Below are positions 42,375-52,398 of a stretch of 64,000 bases of DNA, piece by piece (the stretch's first letter is position 1; the number at the start of each line of letters is the position of its first letter). Origin of the DNA: Hansschlegelia plantiphila (GTDB lineage: Bacteria > Pseudomonadota > Alphaproteobacteria > Rhizobiales > Methylopilaceae); contig NZ_BSFI01000007.1 of NCBI RefSeq assembly GCF_027922265.1, forward strand, positions 508,979 to 572,978, given 5' to 3'. The notes beneath the pieces are model-generated. The model had not been told where the DNA came from. It ran no database searches and saw only the letters and a list, made by a program, of their open reading frames with translations. Position numbers and translations under genes: made by a program.

Positions 42375-45300
42375 TCAGGGCTTCCCGAACTTGCCGGCCG
42401 CGTGGGCGAGCATCGTGTAGACCTTGCCGGTCTCCGAGGTCAGGTAGGTCTGCGCCAGGGCGTCGTCGCGGCCTTGCGGGGCGACCTCGTCCAGAAGCCG
42501 CTCGAACTCCTCGATGTAACGATCGACGGTCGAACGGAATTCCGGCTCGCCGGCATATTTGCGACGGATTTCCTCGAACGTTTTCTGGCCCTGCAGCGTG
42601 TAGAGCCGCCGGGTGAAGACGTTGCGCTCGCCGCGCCGGTAGCGGTCCCAGAGATCGGCGACCGCCTGGTGATCGATCATCCGGGTGATGTCGACCGAGA
42701 GGCTGTCGAGCGACTCCATCGCCTGCGAGGTCGCGTCGACGCTCTCCGCGCCATGGCGACGCGGAGCGGTTTGTTCGTCCTCGCGGGATGCGCGGGCGAG
42801 CAGGCCCGAGATCCAGCTGCCGCCTTCCTCCTCGCTCGCAGGCGCCGCCGCCTGCGGCTCCTTGCGGGCAAGAGCGGGATTCGCCGCCGCGGGCTGAGGA
42901 GCCGGAGCTTTCGGCGCCGACGCAGGCGGAGTCGCGGCGCGCGCAGCCTGGGACTGAGCGGGCCGCGCGGCTGCGGGGGCCGCCGACGCAGGGCGCGACA
43001 CGGGCGATGCGGCGGTCGCCGCGCGGACCGAGCGCTGTCCCGCCTCTGCAACGTCGAAGCTCGCTCCATGGCGCGAAGCGATTTCGCCAAGCGCCGTCAG
43101 CGCCTTGATCTGATCGGCGACCACACGCCGAAGCTCGGCGGCGTTCTCCTCGGCCTCCTTAGGCATTTCGAGCACGCCGCGGCGCAGCTGTTCGCGCGTT
43201 GCGTCAAGCTCCGACTGAATCGACGCAGTCATCGTCCGCATCTCGCGGGCGACTTCGCCGAAGCGGCCGCTCGCGTCTGTCAGCATCCGGCCGATTTCGC
43301 GGGAGGCTTCGTCGTTCGCGGCCTTCATCGAGGCCGCCGTCTTCTGCCGCTCGGCTTCGCTGGTCTGGCGCACCTTTTCGAACTCGGACGCGATCGACTG
43401 CGTCGTTGCGCCGACCTGCGCCGCCAGCCCTTCGGCGACCAGCCTTGCGCGTTGCTCGGACTTCGCGAGCGAGGCGTCGATGGAGGTCGTGAAGCCCTCG
43501 AGAGCGGCGCCGAGCTCCTGCGCCTTCTCGCCGAGGCCGGCCGCGAGCGAATCGAGGGCGGCGCGCCGCTCCTCGAGCGCGCCGGCGAGGCGGCCCTGAG
43601 TGCCGTCGAGCGACTCTGTGATCTTGCCGATCGCCTGCGTCTGGCCTTCCAGCTGGCGGGCGACGTCGCTCACGCGATCGAGGACGCTGGTCGAGACGTC
43701 GCGGAGCGATGCGACCTGGGTCCCGACGCGCTCGCCGGTCCGCGTCGTCGTCTCGGCGATGTCGGCCATGATCTCCTCGAAGGCCGTGACGCGGCCGGAG
43801 AGGTCGGTCTCCACCGCGCCGAGCTTGCGGCCCGCGCCGTCAAGCAGGCCCTGGAGCGCGGTGTTGGCGTCGGTGAGCTTGACCAGCGCTTCAGCGAGCT
43901 CGTTCGTCAGCGCGCCCTGCGTCTCCGTGAGGTCGGCCACGGCGCGGCGGCTCTCGCGGGAGATGGTGCGGGCGAGCACGGAGGTCGCTTCCGTCACGGC
44001 CTCCTGCAGCTTCTGGCTGGAGCCGTCGAGCTGTTCGACGGCCTTCGCCGTTTCAGCGCCCATCGTCTCGCCGAGGCGCTGCGATGTGAGCCGCAGCCGG
44101 TCGGCGACCTGGTTGAGGTTCGCGACGGTGGAGGCCCCGCGGGTCTCGAAGGTCGCGACAAGATCGCCGTTCAGCGAGTCGATCGCGTCGCGCAGCGAGT
44201 CGCCGCGCTGGCCGAGCATCTCGACCAGGGCGTTCGCCCGTTCGTCGAACTTGCCGACCACGCTGTCGCCGACGCTCGCGAGCTCCCGCGTCACCGCGCC
44301 GCCCTGGCGTCCGAGGCGCTCGAGCAGGCCCGAGCCGTTGCGGTCGATCGTCTCGGAGAGCTCGCCGATCCGGGCGTTGAGGGCGTCGGCCGTCTCGGCG
44401 GCGAGTTTCGCAAGCTCCGCCTCGACGCGGACCGAGGCTTCGGTGAGCGCCTGAGAGACGCCCTCGACCTTTCCGGACAAACGATCGGCGAGCCCGTCGC
44501 CGCGTTCCTCCAGCGACGTGCTGACGGAATCGAGGCGGCCGAGCACGGTCATCTCGAACCGCGCGATGCGGGTGTCGAGCGTGTCGGCGACTTCGATCGC
44601 CTTCGAGCCGAGCGTGCGGTTGATCGCCTCCGCCTTGCCGTCGAACGACGCGACGAGCTCGTCGGTGCGCGACGACAGGGTGGCGGCGAACTCCGCCGCC
44701 CGCTGGGCGAGCGCCGAGGCCACGCTGGTCGAACCCTCGCCGAGCGTGCGGGCGAGTTCGAGCGTGCGCTGGGCGAGCGTCTCGTTGAGGCTGCGGGTGC
44801 GCGAGCTCAGGCCGTCGTCGATCCGCGTGATGCGGTTTTCAAGCGAGAGCGCAAGGTCGCCCATGCGGGTCGACATCTGGTCGTCGAACGAGCCGAAGCG
44901 GCTTGCGAGCAGGCTGTCGAGGTCGGCCGCGCGGGTCGCGAATGTGTCGGCCCGCTCCGCGATCGCGCGCTCGAGATCGGCGGCCTTGGAGTCGAAGACC
45001 GCGACATGCGAGGCGACCGCTCTGGTGAGCTTGTCGGCGCTGTCGTCGAAGCCCTCGAAGCTCGCGGCGACCGCCGCTCCGACCGCGCCGGCGCGCTCGC
45101 CGAGCGCCTCGATGCGGGCGTCGAGCGCGCCATCAAGCGCGCCGATGCGGGTGGAGAAGGTCTCCAGCCGCGAGCCGAGCGCGTTGTCGAGCGACGAGAC
45201 GCTGACGTCGAAGGCGCCGAGGCGCTCTCCAATGACGCGGTCGAGCGTCGCGATCTTGCCGTCGATCCGGCCGATATGCGCGCCGACGGTCTCGTCGATA

Positions 45301-48300
45301 GCGGTCACCTTGGTGTCGAGCGTCGCCACCCGTCCGGCGAAGGCGCCGTCGAGCCGGCTGATCTGGTCGTCGATCGCCGTCACCTTGTCGCCGAACGCGC
45401 CCATACGCGCGGCGATCGCCTCGCCGATCTGCTCGACCCGCTGATCGAGCGACTCGACATGACTGCGCGACGCTTCGTCGAACGCGCCGATGCGGCCGGC
45501 GATCTCCTGACCGATGCGCTCCGCGCGCTGGTCGAAGGCGCCGACATGCGACTGAGAGGCCTGCTCGAAGGCGGCGAGGCGAGCCGCGATCTCCTTGGCC
45601 GCGCGGGATGCGCTCTGCTCCAGCGCGCCGACATGGGCCTTGGAGGCTTCTTCGAAGGCGCCGACGCGAGCGGCGATCTCCTGACCGACCGTTTCGATGC
45701 GCTGGTCGAGAACACCGACATGAACGCGCGACGCTTCCTCGATCGAGCCGACACGGGCGGCGATCTCCTCGCCGACGCGGCCCAGCCGCTCGTCGAGGGT
45801 CTCGACATGGCCGCGGGCGGCGTCGTCGAAGGCGGCGAGCTTGCCGTCGAAGGCGCCGATGCGCTGGTCGAGAGCCGTGGCGACCCGGCCGCTTTCCGCC
45901 GCAAGCCGGCGTTGGGCCTGGCCGAGGCGTTCGGCGACGGCGTCGGCGAACTTGCCGCCTTCGGCGCCGAGGCGCTCGACAAGCGCCGGTCCGCGCTTGT
46001 CGAAGGCTTCGTCGAGCAGGGCGAGCTGGGTCGACAGCTGCTCGCTGAGCGCGCCGCCGCGGGAGGCGATCGCGTCGCTGAAGGCTTCGGCTGCGCCGGC
46101 GAGCGCTTCCCCGACCTTCTCGCCGCGGCGCGCGACCGACTGCTCGATCTCGCCGACGATACGGTCAAGCTGCTCGCGGATCGCCGCGACCCGGTTGTCC
46201 ATCAGGCCGCCGAAGCTCGCGACCGAGCCTTCAAGCGTGGAGCGGGCGGCCGCGGCGCCTTCCTCGAGGCGCTCCGCGACATGGGAGGCCGCGTCGCCAA
46301 GCATGCGCTCGGCGCTGGTGATCTCGCCGGCCAGTCGATCGCCGAGCGTCGCGCCGGCGGCGTCGAAGCGCTTCTCGAACGCCTTGATGCGCTCGTCGAA
46401 GACGGCGCCCGAGCGTTCGTCCGCCTTGGCGAAGGCTGTCTCCGCCGCGATCGTGCGGTCGCCCAGCGCCGTGACGAGGCGGCTTTCGGCGGTCGCGATC
46501 CGCTCTTGCAGGTCGCCGCCCCGCACCACGATCGCGTCGTGAATGCGTTCTGCGGTGTCGGCGAGCGTGACGGTGAGCTGGCCGCCGCGGTCGGCGATGA
46601 TCTCGGCGACGGAGGCGCCCGTCGAGGAAAGCCGCTGCTCGAACTCCCTGAGCCGGTCCTCGACGCTGGCGTTGATGCGGCCGGTGGCGGCGTCGAGTGC
46701 GGACTCGGCGGCGACCGCGCGGGCGTCGATCGTCTCGCCGAGCCTGTCGCCGCTCGATTTCAGGCGGTCTTCGAGGTCGCCGCCGCGGACGACCACGACG
46801 TCGTGGATGCGTTCGGCGACGTCGCCCAGCGTGTTCAGCAGGATGGCGCTGCGCTCCGACAGGACGTCGGCGATGGTGACGCCGGCCGTCTCGATCTGGT
46901 CGCGGGCTTCCGTCGCGCGGCCGTCGATCGCCGCCACAATGCGGGCGCCAACCTCGTCGAACACCTGCTCGACCTTCTCGCCGCGTCCGACGATCGCTTC
47001 GTGGACGCGGTCGCTGGCCAGCGTGATCCGGGTCGCGACGTCCTCGCCGCGCTCTTCCAGCAGGCCGGCGATGCGGTCGCCGTTCTCGCCGAAGCGGCGC
47101 TCGAGTTCGGCGCCGTGGACCACGATCGCCTCGTGCATCCGCGCGCTCGCCTCGGCCAGCCGGTCGGACAGATCGCCGCTACGCGTCGCGACCTCGTCCA
47201 CCAGCCGTCCGCCGGTCTCGTCGATCCGCTGCGCGAGTTCGCCGCCGCGCGCCGAAAACGTCTCGGCGGACCGGTCGGCCGCCGCCTTCAGCGTCTCGGT
47301 CACTTCGGCCGTGCGGGCTGCCAGCGCTGTCTCGATGTCGGAGCCGATCACGCGGAGCGTCGCGGTCGCGCTGTCGGTGTTGTCGGTGATCGCGCGGACC
47401 ACGATGTCCGCCCGGTCCACGAAGGTCTCGGAAAGCCGCGAGCCGGTCTGCTCGAGCCCCTCGGTGAACAGCGCGCCGCGCGAGGCGAAATCGCCCGTCA
47501 CGCGCGACGCTGTGGAGGCGAAGCGCTCGATGGCGTCGTCGCCGCGCGCGCCGAAATCCTCGGTGACGGAGGCTGCAGTCTCCGAAAGGGTCTCGGCGAG
47601 CTCGCGCGAGCGTTCGGCGATCGCTTCCACCAGCTCCCGTGCGCGGCTCTCGATCGAGCCATGGAACTGCGCGCCGGCTTCCGACAGCGCTTCCGCCATC
47701 TCCTGCGAACGGATCGCGAGCGTGTCGAGAATTTCCCGCGAGCGCTCTCCCAGGCCGCGATGGAAGTCCGCGCCCGCGGCGTCGAGGGCGGCCGTGACCT
47801 CGCCGGCGCGGCCGGAGAACGAGTCGGTGAGGTGCGAACCCGTGCGGTCGAGATGTGCGGTGATGGTCTCGGAGCGCTCGGCCAGACGGTCTGCGATCTC
47901 GGCGCTGACCCGGCCAAGCTCGGAGACAACGGCGTCGCCGCGCGCGCCAAGCGCATCGGCGGCCTCCGCGCTGGTGCGGGCGATGCGGTCGTCAAAGTCG
48001 GCGCCGGTCGCGGCCATGCGGTCGGCGAGCAGCGTGGCCCGCTCCTCCAGAGACCGGATGATCTCTTCGCTTGAGGTCGCGAGCGCGTTGCGCGCCACGT
48101 CCGAGCGCGCCGCCAGCGCATCGGCCAGCTTACGGCCGGTCTCGTCGATGTCGCGGGCGACGTCGGCGCCGCTGGAGGCCAGCCGCTCGATCATCTCCAC
48201 GCCGCGGCCGCCGATGGCGGCGAGCATGTTCTCGCCGGCCCTCTGGATGGCTTGCGCGATCTCACCGCTCTTCTCGTTGAGCTCGTTCGCCACGCGTTCG

Positions 48301-49181
48301 CCGGCCTCCGTGACGTTGGAGCCGAGCAGGGTGGCGGCGGCGTTGAGGTCGCGCGCCAGCAGGTCGTGGGCGCCGGCGATGGTTTCGCGCAGACGGTCGG
48401 CGTTGCCGTCGATCGCCTCGCGCTGCGCCTGGATCTCGCCGATCAGGGTGCGGACGCGAACCTCGTTGTCGTGGAAGGAGCGCTCGAGAGAAGACACCTC
48501 GCCGCGGACCATCGACTCCAGGTCGCCGGCGCGGGCGACCGCGCGCTCGACGCCGTCGCCCATCGCGGCGACCTCGCGCCGCACCGCTTGACCAAGCGAG
48601 GCGACAGCCTCCGAAGAAGTCGTGTCGGGCTCGGCCAGCCGCAGCGCGACTTCGGTCATGGAGCGCGCGACGAGACGCATCTCCTGCGAGCGCCAGGACA
48701 TCATGGCGAGCAGGTAGAAAAACACGATCGGAGCCGCGACGCCGAGGAATACGGCGGCGAGCTGGGCCTGCACGGCGCGGTCGGCGAAATCGATGTCGCC
48801 GCGGCCGACGCCCATCACGCCGAACAGATAGACCGCGCCGAGCGCCGCCCACGCCAGCGAGGCGACGGTGGCGAGGACGAAGGGCGCGCGGGAGGGTTTG
48901 CGCTGGAGGGCGTAGACAATGTGGGCGAAGGAGCGGGCGTCGTCGTTGGCGGGGGCGCGGCGACCGGAGCGGTCGATGGCCGCGCTCCGATCGGGACCTG
49001 CGGGAATGGTCAGCGCAGGTTCGGGCGGCCTGTTCGCAGCCGCTGGCGTCGCGTCAATTCCGGGGGCGGACCTGGCCGGCTCGACCGTGGCGTCCGCTTT
49101 CGGAGCCACCAGGTTGAGCGCTTCTTCGATCGCGGAAAGAGCGGCTTCCGCCGGATCCCTAGCTTGATTGACGTTAGCCAT
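42375..49181 (-). CDS. gpr: Giant two-TM coiled-coil protein, GPR (Growth Pole Ring)-like
   Basis: It starts at ATG 49181 (GAGGCGAG upstream), giving 2,268 residues; the frame extends 21 codons further. Residues 1-98 are Ala/Pro-rich and disordered, TM helices lie at about 100-122 and 140-162, and about 1,850 residues of apolipoprotein-like coiled-coil repeats follow, with recurring blocks such as ERIGQEIAARIGAFDEASR. The end has a Pro/Ala linker and a conserved C-terminal domain (VADLWDRYRRGERNVFTRRL). Size, topology and repeats match the Agrobacterium GPR protein, which forms a ring at the growth pole. It is the only gene in its transcript here. Confidence 0.82.
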   Translation of the reverse strand: MANVNQARDPAEAALSAIEEALNLVAPKADATVEPARSAPGIDATPAAANRPPEPALTIPAGPDRSAAIDRSGRRAPANDDARSFAHIVYALQRKPSRAPFVLATVASLAWAALGAVYLFGVMGVGRGDIDFADRAVQAQLAAVFLGVAAPIVFFYLLAMMSWRSQEMRLVARSMTEVALRLAEPDTTSSEAVASLGQAVRREVAAMGDGVERAVARAGDLESMVRGEVSSLERSFHDNEVRVRTLIGEIQAQREAIDGNADRLRETIAGAHDLLARDLNAAATLLGSNVTEAGERVANELNEKSGEIAQAIQRAGENMLAAIGGRGVEMIERLASSGADVARDIDETGRKLADALAARSDVARNALATSSEEIIRSLEERATLLADRMAATGADFDDRIARTSAEAADALGARGDAVVSELGRVSAEIADRLAERSETITAHLDRTGSHLTDSFSGRAGEVTAALDAAGADFHRGLGERSREILDTLAIRSQEMAEALSEAGAQFHGSIESRARELVEAIAERSRELAETLSETAASVTEDFGARGDDAIERFASTASRVTGDFASRGALFTEGLEQTGSRLSETFVDRADIVVRAITDNTDSATATLRVIGSDIETALAARTAEVTETLKAAADRSAETFSARGGELAQRIDETGGRLVDEVATRSGDLSDRLAEASARMHEAIVVHGAELERRFGENGDRIAGLLEERGEDVATRITLASDRVHEAIVGRGEKVEQVFDEVGARIVAAIDGRATEARDQIETAGVTIADVLSERSAILLNTLGDVAERIHDVVVVRGGDLEDRLKSSGDRLGETIDARAVAAESALDAATGRINASVEDRLREFEQRLSSTGASVAEIIADRGGQLTVTLADTAERIHDAIVVRGGDLQERIATAESRLVTALGDRTIAAETAFAKADERSGAVFDERIKAFEKRFDAAGATLGDRLAGEITSAERMLGDAASHVAERLEEGAAAARSTLEGSVASFGGLMDNRVAAIREQLDRIVGEIEQSVARRGEKVGEALAGAAEAFSDAIASRGGALSEQLSTQLALLDEAFDKRGPALVERLGAEGGKFADAVAERLGQAQRRLAAESGRVATALDQRIGAFDGKLAAFDDAARGHVETLDERLGRVGEEIAARVGSIEEASRVHVGVLDQRIETVGQEIAARVGAFEEASKAHVGALEQSASRAAKEIAARLAAFEQASQSHVGAFDQRAERIGQEIAGRIGAFDEASRSHVESLDQRVEQIGEAIAARMGAFGDKVTAIDDQISRLDGAFAGRVATLDTKVTAIDETVGAHIGRIDGKIATLDRVIGERLGAFDVSVSSLDNALGSRLETFSTRIGALDGALDARIEALGERAGAVGAAVAASFEGFDDSADKLTRAVASHVAVFDSKAADLERAIAERADTFATRAADLDSLLASRFGSFDDQMSTRMGDLALSLENRITRIDDGLSSRTRSLNETLAQRTLELARTLGEGSTSVASALAQRAAEFAATLSSRTDELVASFDGKAEAINRTLGSKAIEVADTLDTRIARFEMTVLGRLDSVSTSLEERGDGLADRLSGKVEGVSQALTEASVRVEAELAKLAAETADALNARIGELSETIDRNGSGLLERLGRQGGAVTRELASVGDSVVGKFDERANALVEMLGQRGDSLRDAIDSLNGDLVATFETRGASTVANLNQVADRLRLTSQRLGETMGAETAKAVEQLDGSSQKLQEAVTEATSVLARTISRESRRAVADLTETQGALTNELAEALVKLTDANTALQGLLDGAGRKLGAVETDLSGRVTAFEEIMADIAETTTRTGERVGTQVASLRDVSTSVLDRVSDVARQLEGQTQAIGKITESLDGTQGRLAGALEERRAALDSLAAGLGEKAQELGAALEGFTTSIDASLAKSEQRARLVAEGLAAQVGATTQSIASEFEKVRQTSEAERQKTAASMKAANDEASREIGRMLTDASGRFGEVAREMRTMTASIQSELDATREQLRRGVLEMPKEAEENAAELRRVVADQIKALTALGEIASRHGASFDVAEAGQRSVRAATAASPVSRPASAAPAAARPAQSQAARAATPPASAPKAPAPQPAAANPALARKEPQAAAPASEEEGGSWISGLLARASREDEQTAPRRHGAESVDATSQAMESLDSLSVDITRMIDHQAVADLWDRYRRGERNVFTRRLYTLQGQKTFEEIRRKYAGEPEFRSTVDRYIEEFERLLDEVAPQGRDDALAQTYLTSETGKVYTMLAHAAGKFGKP

Positions 49182-49538
49182 TGTCACTCGCCTCGCGTCC
49201 GTACGCTTTACCAACCGGTCGCTGCAGAGAGTCCCATCCGCCATCTCGCGCCGCGAACACCGGCGTTAGATCATTGTGCAGACAGGCGAAATCCCCCTGA
49301 CGATCGTCCGGAAACCCTGGCTTGCGACACATCGCGCCCCGGGATTTTCACTCCGCGGGGCGATGCTATCGGCTGGGCCGCCTCTAGAGAACCGTGGAAT
49401 CCGCCGATTAGCAAACGTCGTTAACGGCTTGTTCACCATCTTCGTCGCGACGGGCCGAATGTCGGGCGCTCTTGGTCGCGCGGCGTCCCGAAGCGGGACG
49501 AGGCCTGTGGACGGCGGACGGGCAGCAGGGAACGCGCG
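49182..49538. other. Intergenic region between the GPR-like gene and the ferredoxin reductase gene
   Basis: 357 bases with no convincing gene on either strand. It should contain the promoter of the 6.8 kb gene on the minus strand. The short frames starting inside are overlapping shadows. No CtrA site with proper spacing is present (see rejected items). Confidence 0.4.
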
Positions 49539-50636
<1,098 letters not shown>

Positions 50637-50703
50637 CTAGTCCATCGTCGACGGGGTGAGAAGCGTCAGGCCGATCAGCGAACGGTCCAGGCGCGGGCAG
50701 GCT

Positions 50704-51024
50704 TCAGCCCTGGCGCTCGGGGGTCGTGACGGTAAGCCCGTCGAGTTCGGGCGTCACCCTGATCTGGCAGGAAAGGCGGCTGTTGGCGCGGACGTCGAAG
50801 GCGAAGTCCAGCATGTCCTCCTCCATAGGCTGGGGGGGGCCGACCTTCTCCAGCCAGTCTTCGGCGACATAGACATGACAGGTGGCGCAGGAGCAGGCCC
50901 CGCCGCAGTCGGCGTCGATGCCGGGGATATCATTGCGGATGGCCGCCTCCATCACGCTCGAACCGGCGGCGGCCTCGACCGTGCGCGCTTCGCCGGACTG
51001 GTCGATGAAGGTGATGTTCGCCAT
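50704..51024 (-). CDS. [2Fe-2S] ferredoxin (adrenodoxin type)
   Basis: 106 residues with four cluster-binding cysteines: DADCGGACSCATCHVYV (three spaced Cys after C) and SRLSCQIRVTPELDGL. This is the ISC/adrenodoxin type used in Fe-S assembly or P450 electron transfer. It lies 136 bases upstream of the ferredoxin reductase gene on the same strand, so the two are probably one electron-transfer unit. Confidence 0.92.
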   Translation of the reverse strand: MANITFIDQSGEARTVEAAAGSSVMEAAIRNDIPGIDADCGGACSCATCHVYVAEDWLEKVGPPQPMEEDMLDFAFDVRANSRLSCQIRVTPELDGLTVTTPERQG

Positions 51025-51153
51025 GAGCGCCGCCGGGTTCGTAAGGGACGTGCGCGCATCGAGCGGCGCGGTCCGACGCCGGCTGTTTAGAGCGTTTCTG
51101 ATGGACGCGCCAGAATAGGGCGCGCCGGCAAACCTATTCGGGCGAACCCGGGA

Positions 51154-51531
51154 TCAGCTGTCGAGACCGAACCGGAGTTCGATCGCGGAGGTGACTTCGG
51201 CGATCGATTCTGCGAGCTCGGCCAAAGCGCGCCCGGTCGGCTCGCCGGACTTGGCGGCGCGCTCGAGCTCGTCGGCCGCGAAAGCGACGCGGTTGGCGCC
51301 GACGCCGCGGGCCGACCCCTTGAGCGTGTGCGCTACGTCGGCGCGCTCGGCCGGGTTGGTCAGGGCTTCGAACCGGAAGAGGAGGATGCGGGCCTGGCGC
51401 CGGAAGAGCTCCAGGACTTCGTGCTCGAGGGCGCGATCGCCCATCGTCTGGCGGTTGAGGTGGACCACGTCGATCGCCGAGGCGAAGGACGTGCTCGCAC
51501 GTTGTTCGTATTGTTCCATGATGCTCGACAT
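51154..51531 (-). CDS. Orphan Hpt-domain phosphotransfer protein
   Basis: 125 residues; a four-helix Hpt bundle with the phospho-accepting His68 in ADVAHTLKGSARGVGANRVA. Hpt proteins relay phosphate in multistep phosphorelays. There is no adjacent kinase or response regulator, so its partners are elsewhere. In Alphaproteobacteria such stand-alone Hpt proteins serve cell-cycle or stress relays, but I have no evidence for a specific one here. It is divergent from sixA. Confidence 0.88.
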   Translation of the reverse strand: MSSIMEQYEQRASTSFASAIDVVHLNRQTMGDRALEHEVLELFRRQARILLFRFEALTNPAERADVAHTLKGSARGVGANRVAFAADELERAAKSGEPTGRALAELAESIAEVTSAIELRFGLDS

Positions 51532-51870
51532 GATGACTTCACGCTCCGATCCCGCTTCAGTTACGCTGCGGGACGCCTCTTCGTTACTGCTGCGCCCTGT
51601 TGTCGAAACTGGGGCGCAAATGGTTCAACATTCGCCACGGTTATTTTCTTCGGCTTTACCGTGGCTATTAGGCCACGCTTGCCAGAATGAAGGCCTCGCG
51701 TTGAACTCCCGCGGAACGGTCGGTTCATCGGGCGTTCATTGCATCGCACAATGACCGTGGGCTCAGATCGGTTACCGAGCGATGAAGAAACAGGGTTGAG
51801 AAAGCCCTGATCACCCCCCACCTCGGTCGGGACGCGGCGCGCTTCAGCTTCGCCGACCACCGGGAGCCGC
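51532..51870. other. Divergent intergenic region between hpt and sixA genes
   Basis: 339 bases with no gene on either strand that I can support. It carries the inverted repeat CCACGGT-N16-ACCGTGG at 51635-51664 and a nearby GTGG...CCAC repeat (51661-51676), in a more AT-rich stretch than the surroundings. The sequence should hold promoters for both flanking genes. Confidence 0.45.
51635..51664. promoter_or_regulatory. Inverted repeat CCACGGT-N16-ACCGTGG
   Basis: A perfect 7-bp palindrome with a 16-base spacer between the hpt and sixA divergent starts. It could be an operator or a hairpin; a third GGCCAC copy lies just downstream. No known regulator site matches it by eye. Confidence 0.45.
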
Positions 51871-52398
51871 ATGCGCCGCTTGATCCTCTTCCGCCACGCG
51901 AAAGCCGATCTGCCGACAGGCGAGATCGACGACCATGATCGCGCGCTGGTGCCCAGAGGCAGGCGTGCGGCGGGGCCGATGGGCGCCTGGCTCGCAGGCC
52001 GCGGCTTCCGGCCCGATCTCGTGCTTTGCTCGACCGCCCTGCGGGCGCGCGCGACATGGGAGATCGCCGGTAAGGCGTTCTCGCCGGCTCCCAAGGAGCA
52101 GTTCGAGCAGGGCATTTATGGAGCTTCCCCCGGCACGCTCCTAGATCTCGCGAAGCGCGCGCCGACAACTGTTCAGACGTTGATGATCGTGGGCCACAAT
52201 CCGGGTCTCGAACAATTCGTCAAACTACTTGCGACGAAAGGCGATCCGGAGGCGCGGCGCGCGATCCGCGAGAAGTTTCCGACCGCCGCCATCGCTGTGC
52301 TCGACTTCCCGGCGGACGACTGGGCGAGCCTGGCGCCGGGGGCGGGCAGGCTGGACCGTTTCGCGACGCCGCGGGCGCTCGGGATCGTCGATCCATGA
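51871..52398 (+). CDS. sixA: SixA-like phosphohistidine phosphatase
   Basis: A 175-residue histidine phosphatase of the SixA type, which removes phosphate from phospho-His of Hpt proteins. The catalytic RHG is LILFRHAKADLP, with the second His in MIVGHNPGLEQFV. Its stop overlaps ycjX by 4 bases. It is divergent from an Hpt gene, so the Hpt protein is an attractive candidate substrate, but this is inference from adjacency. Confidence 0.88.
   Translation: MRRLILFRHAKADLPTGEIDDHDRALVPRGRRAAGPMGAWLAGRGFRPDLVLCSTALRARATWEIAGKAFSPAPKEQFEQGIYGASPGTLLDLAKRAPTTVQTLMIVGHNPGLEQFVKLLATKGDPEARRAIREKFPTAAIAVLDFPADDWASLAPGAGRLDRFATPRALGIVDP

Noticed and set aside
42402..48074. 1,890-residue open frame on the plus strand opposite the GPR-like gene
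   Set aside because: It is a composition shadow: the sense gene is a repetitive GC-rich coiled coil whose codon bias removes stop codons from the antisense frame. The antisense product is Arg/Asp/Val/Ala-rich with no recognised domain, and it has no sensible start or ribosome site.
49408..49424. TTAG-N9-TTAA near the GPR-like gene promoter, resembling a CtrA box
   Set aside because: CtrA sites are TTAA-N7-TTAA; the spacing is 9 and the first half differs.
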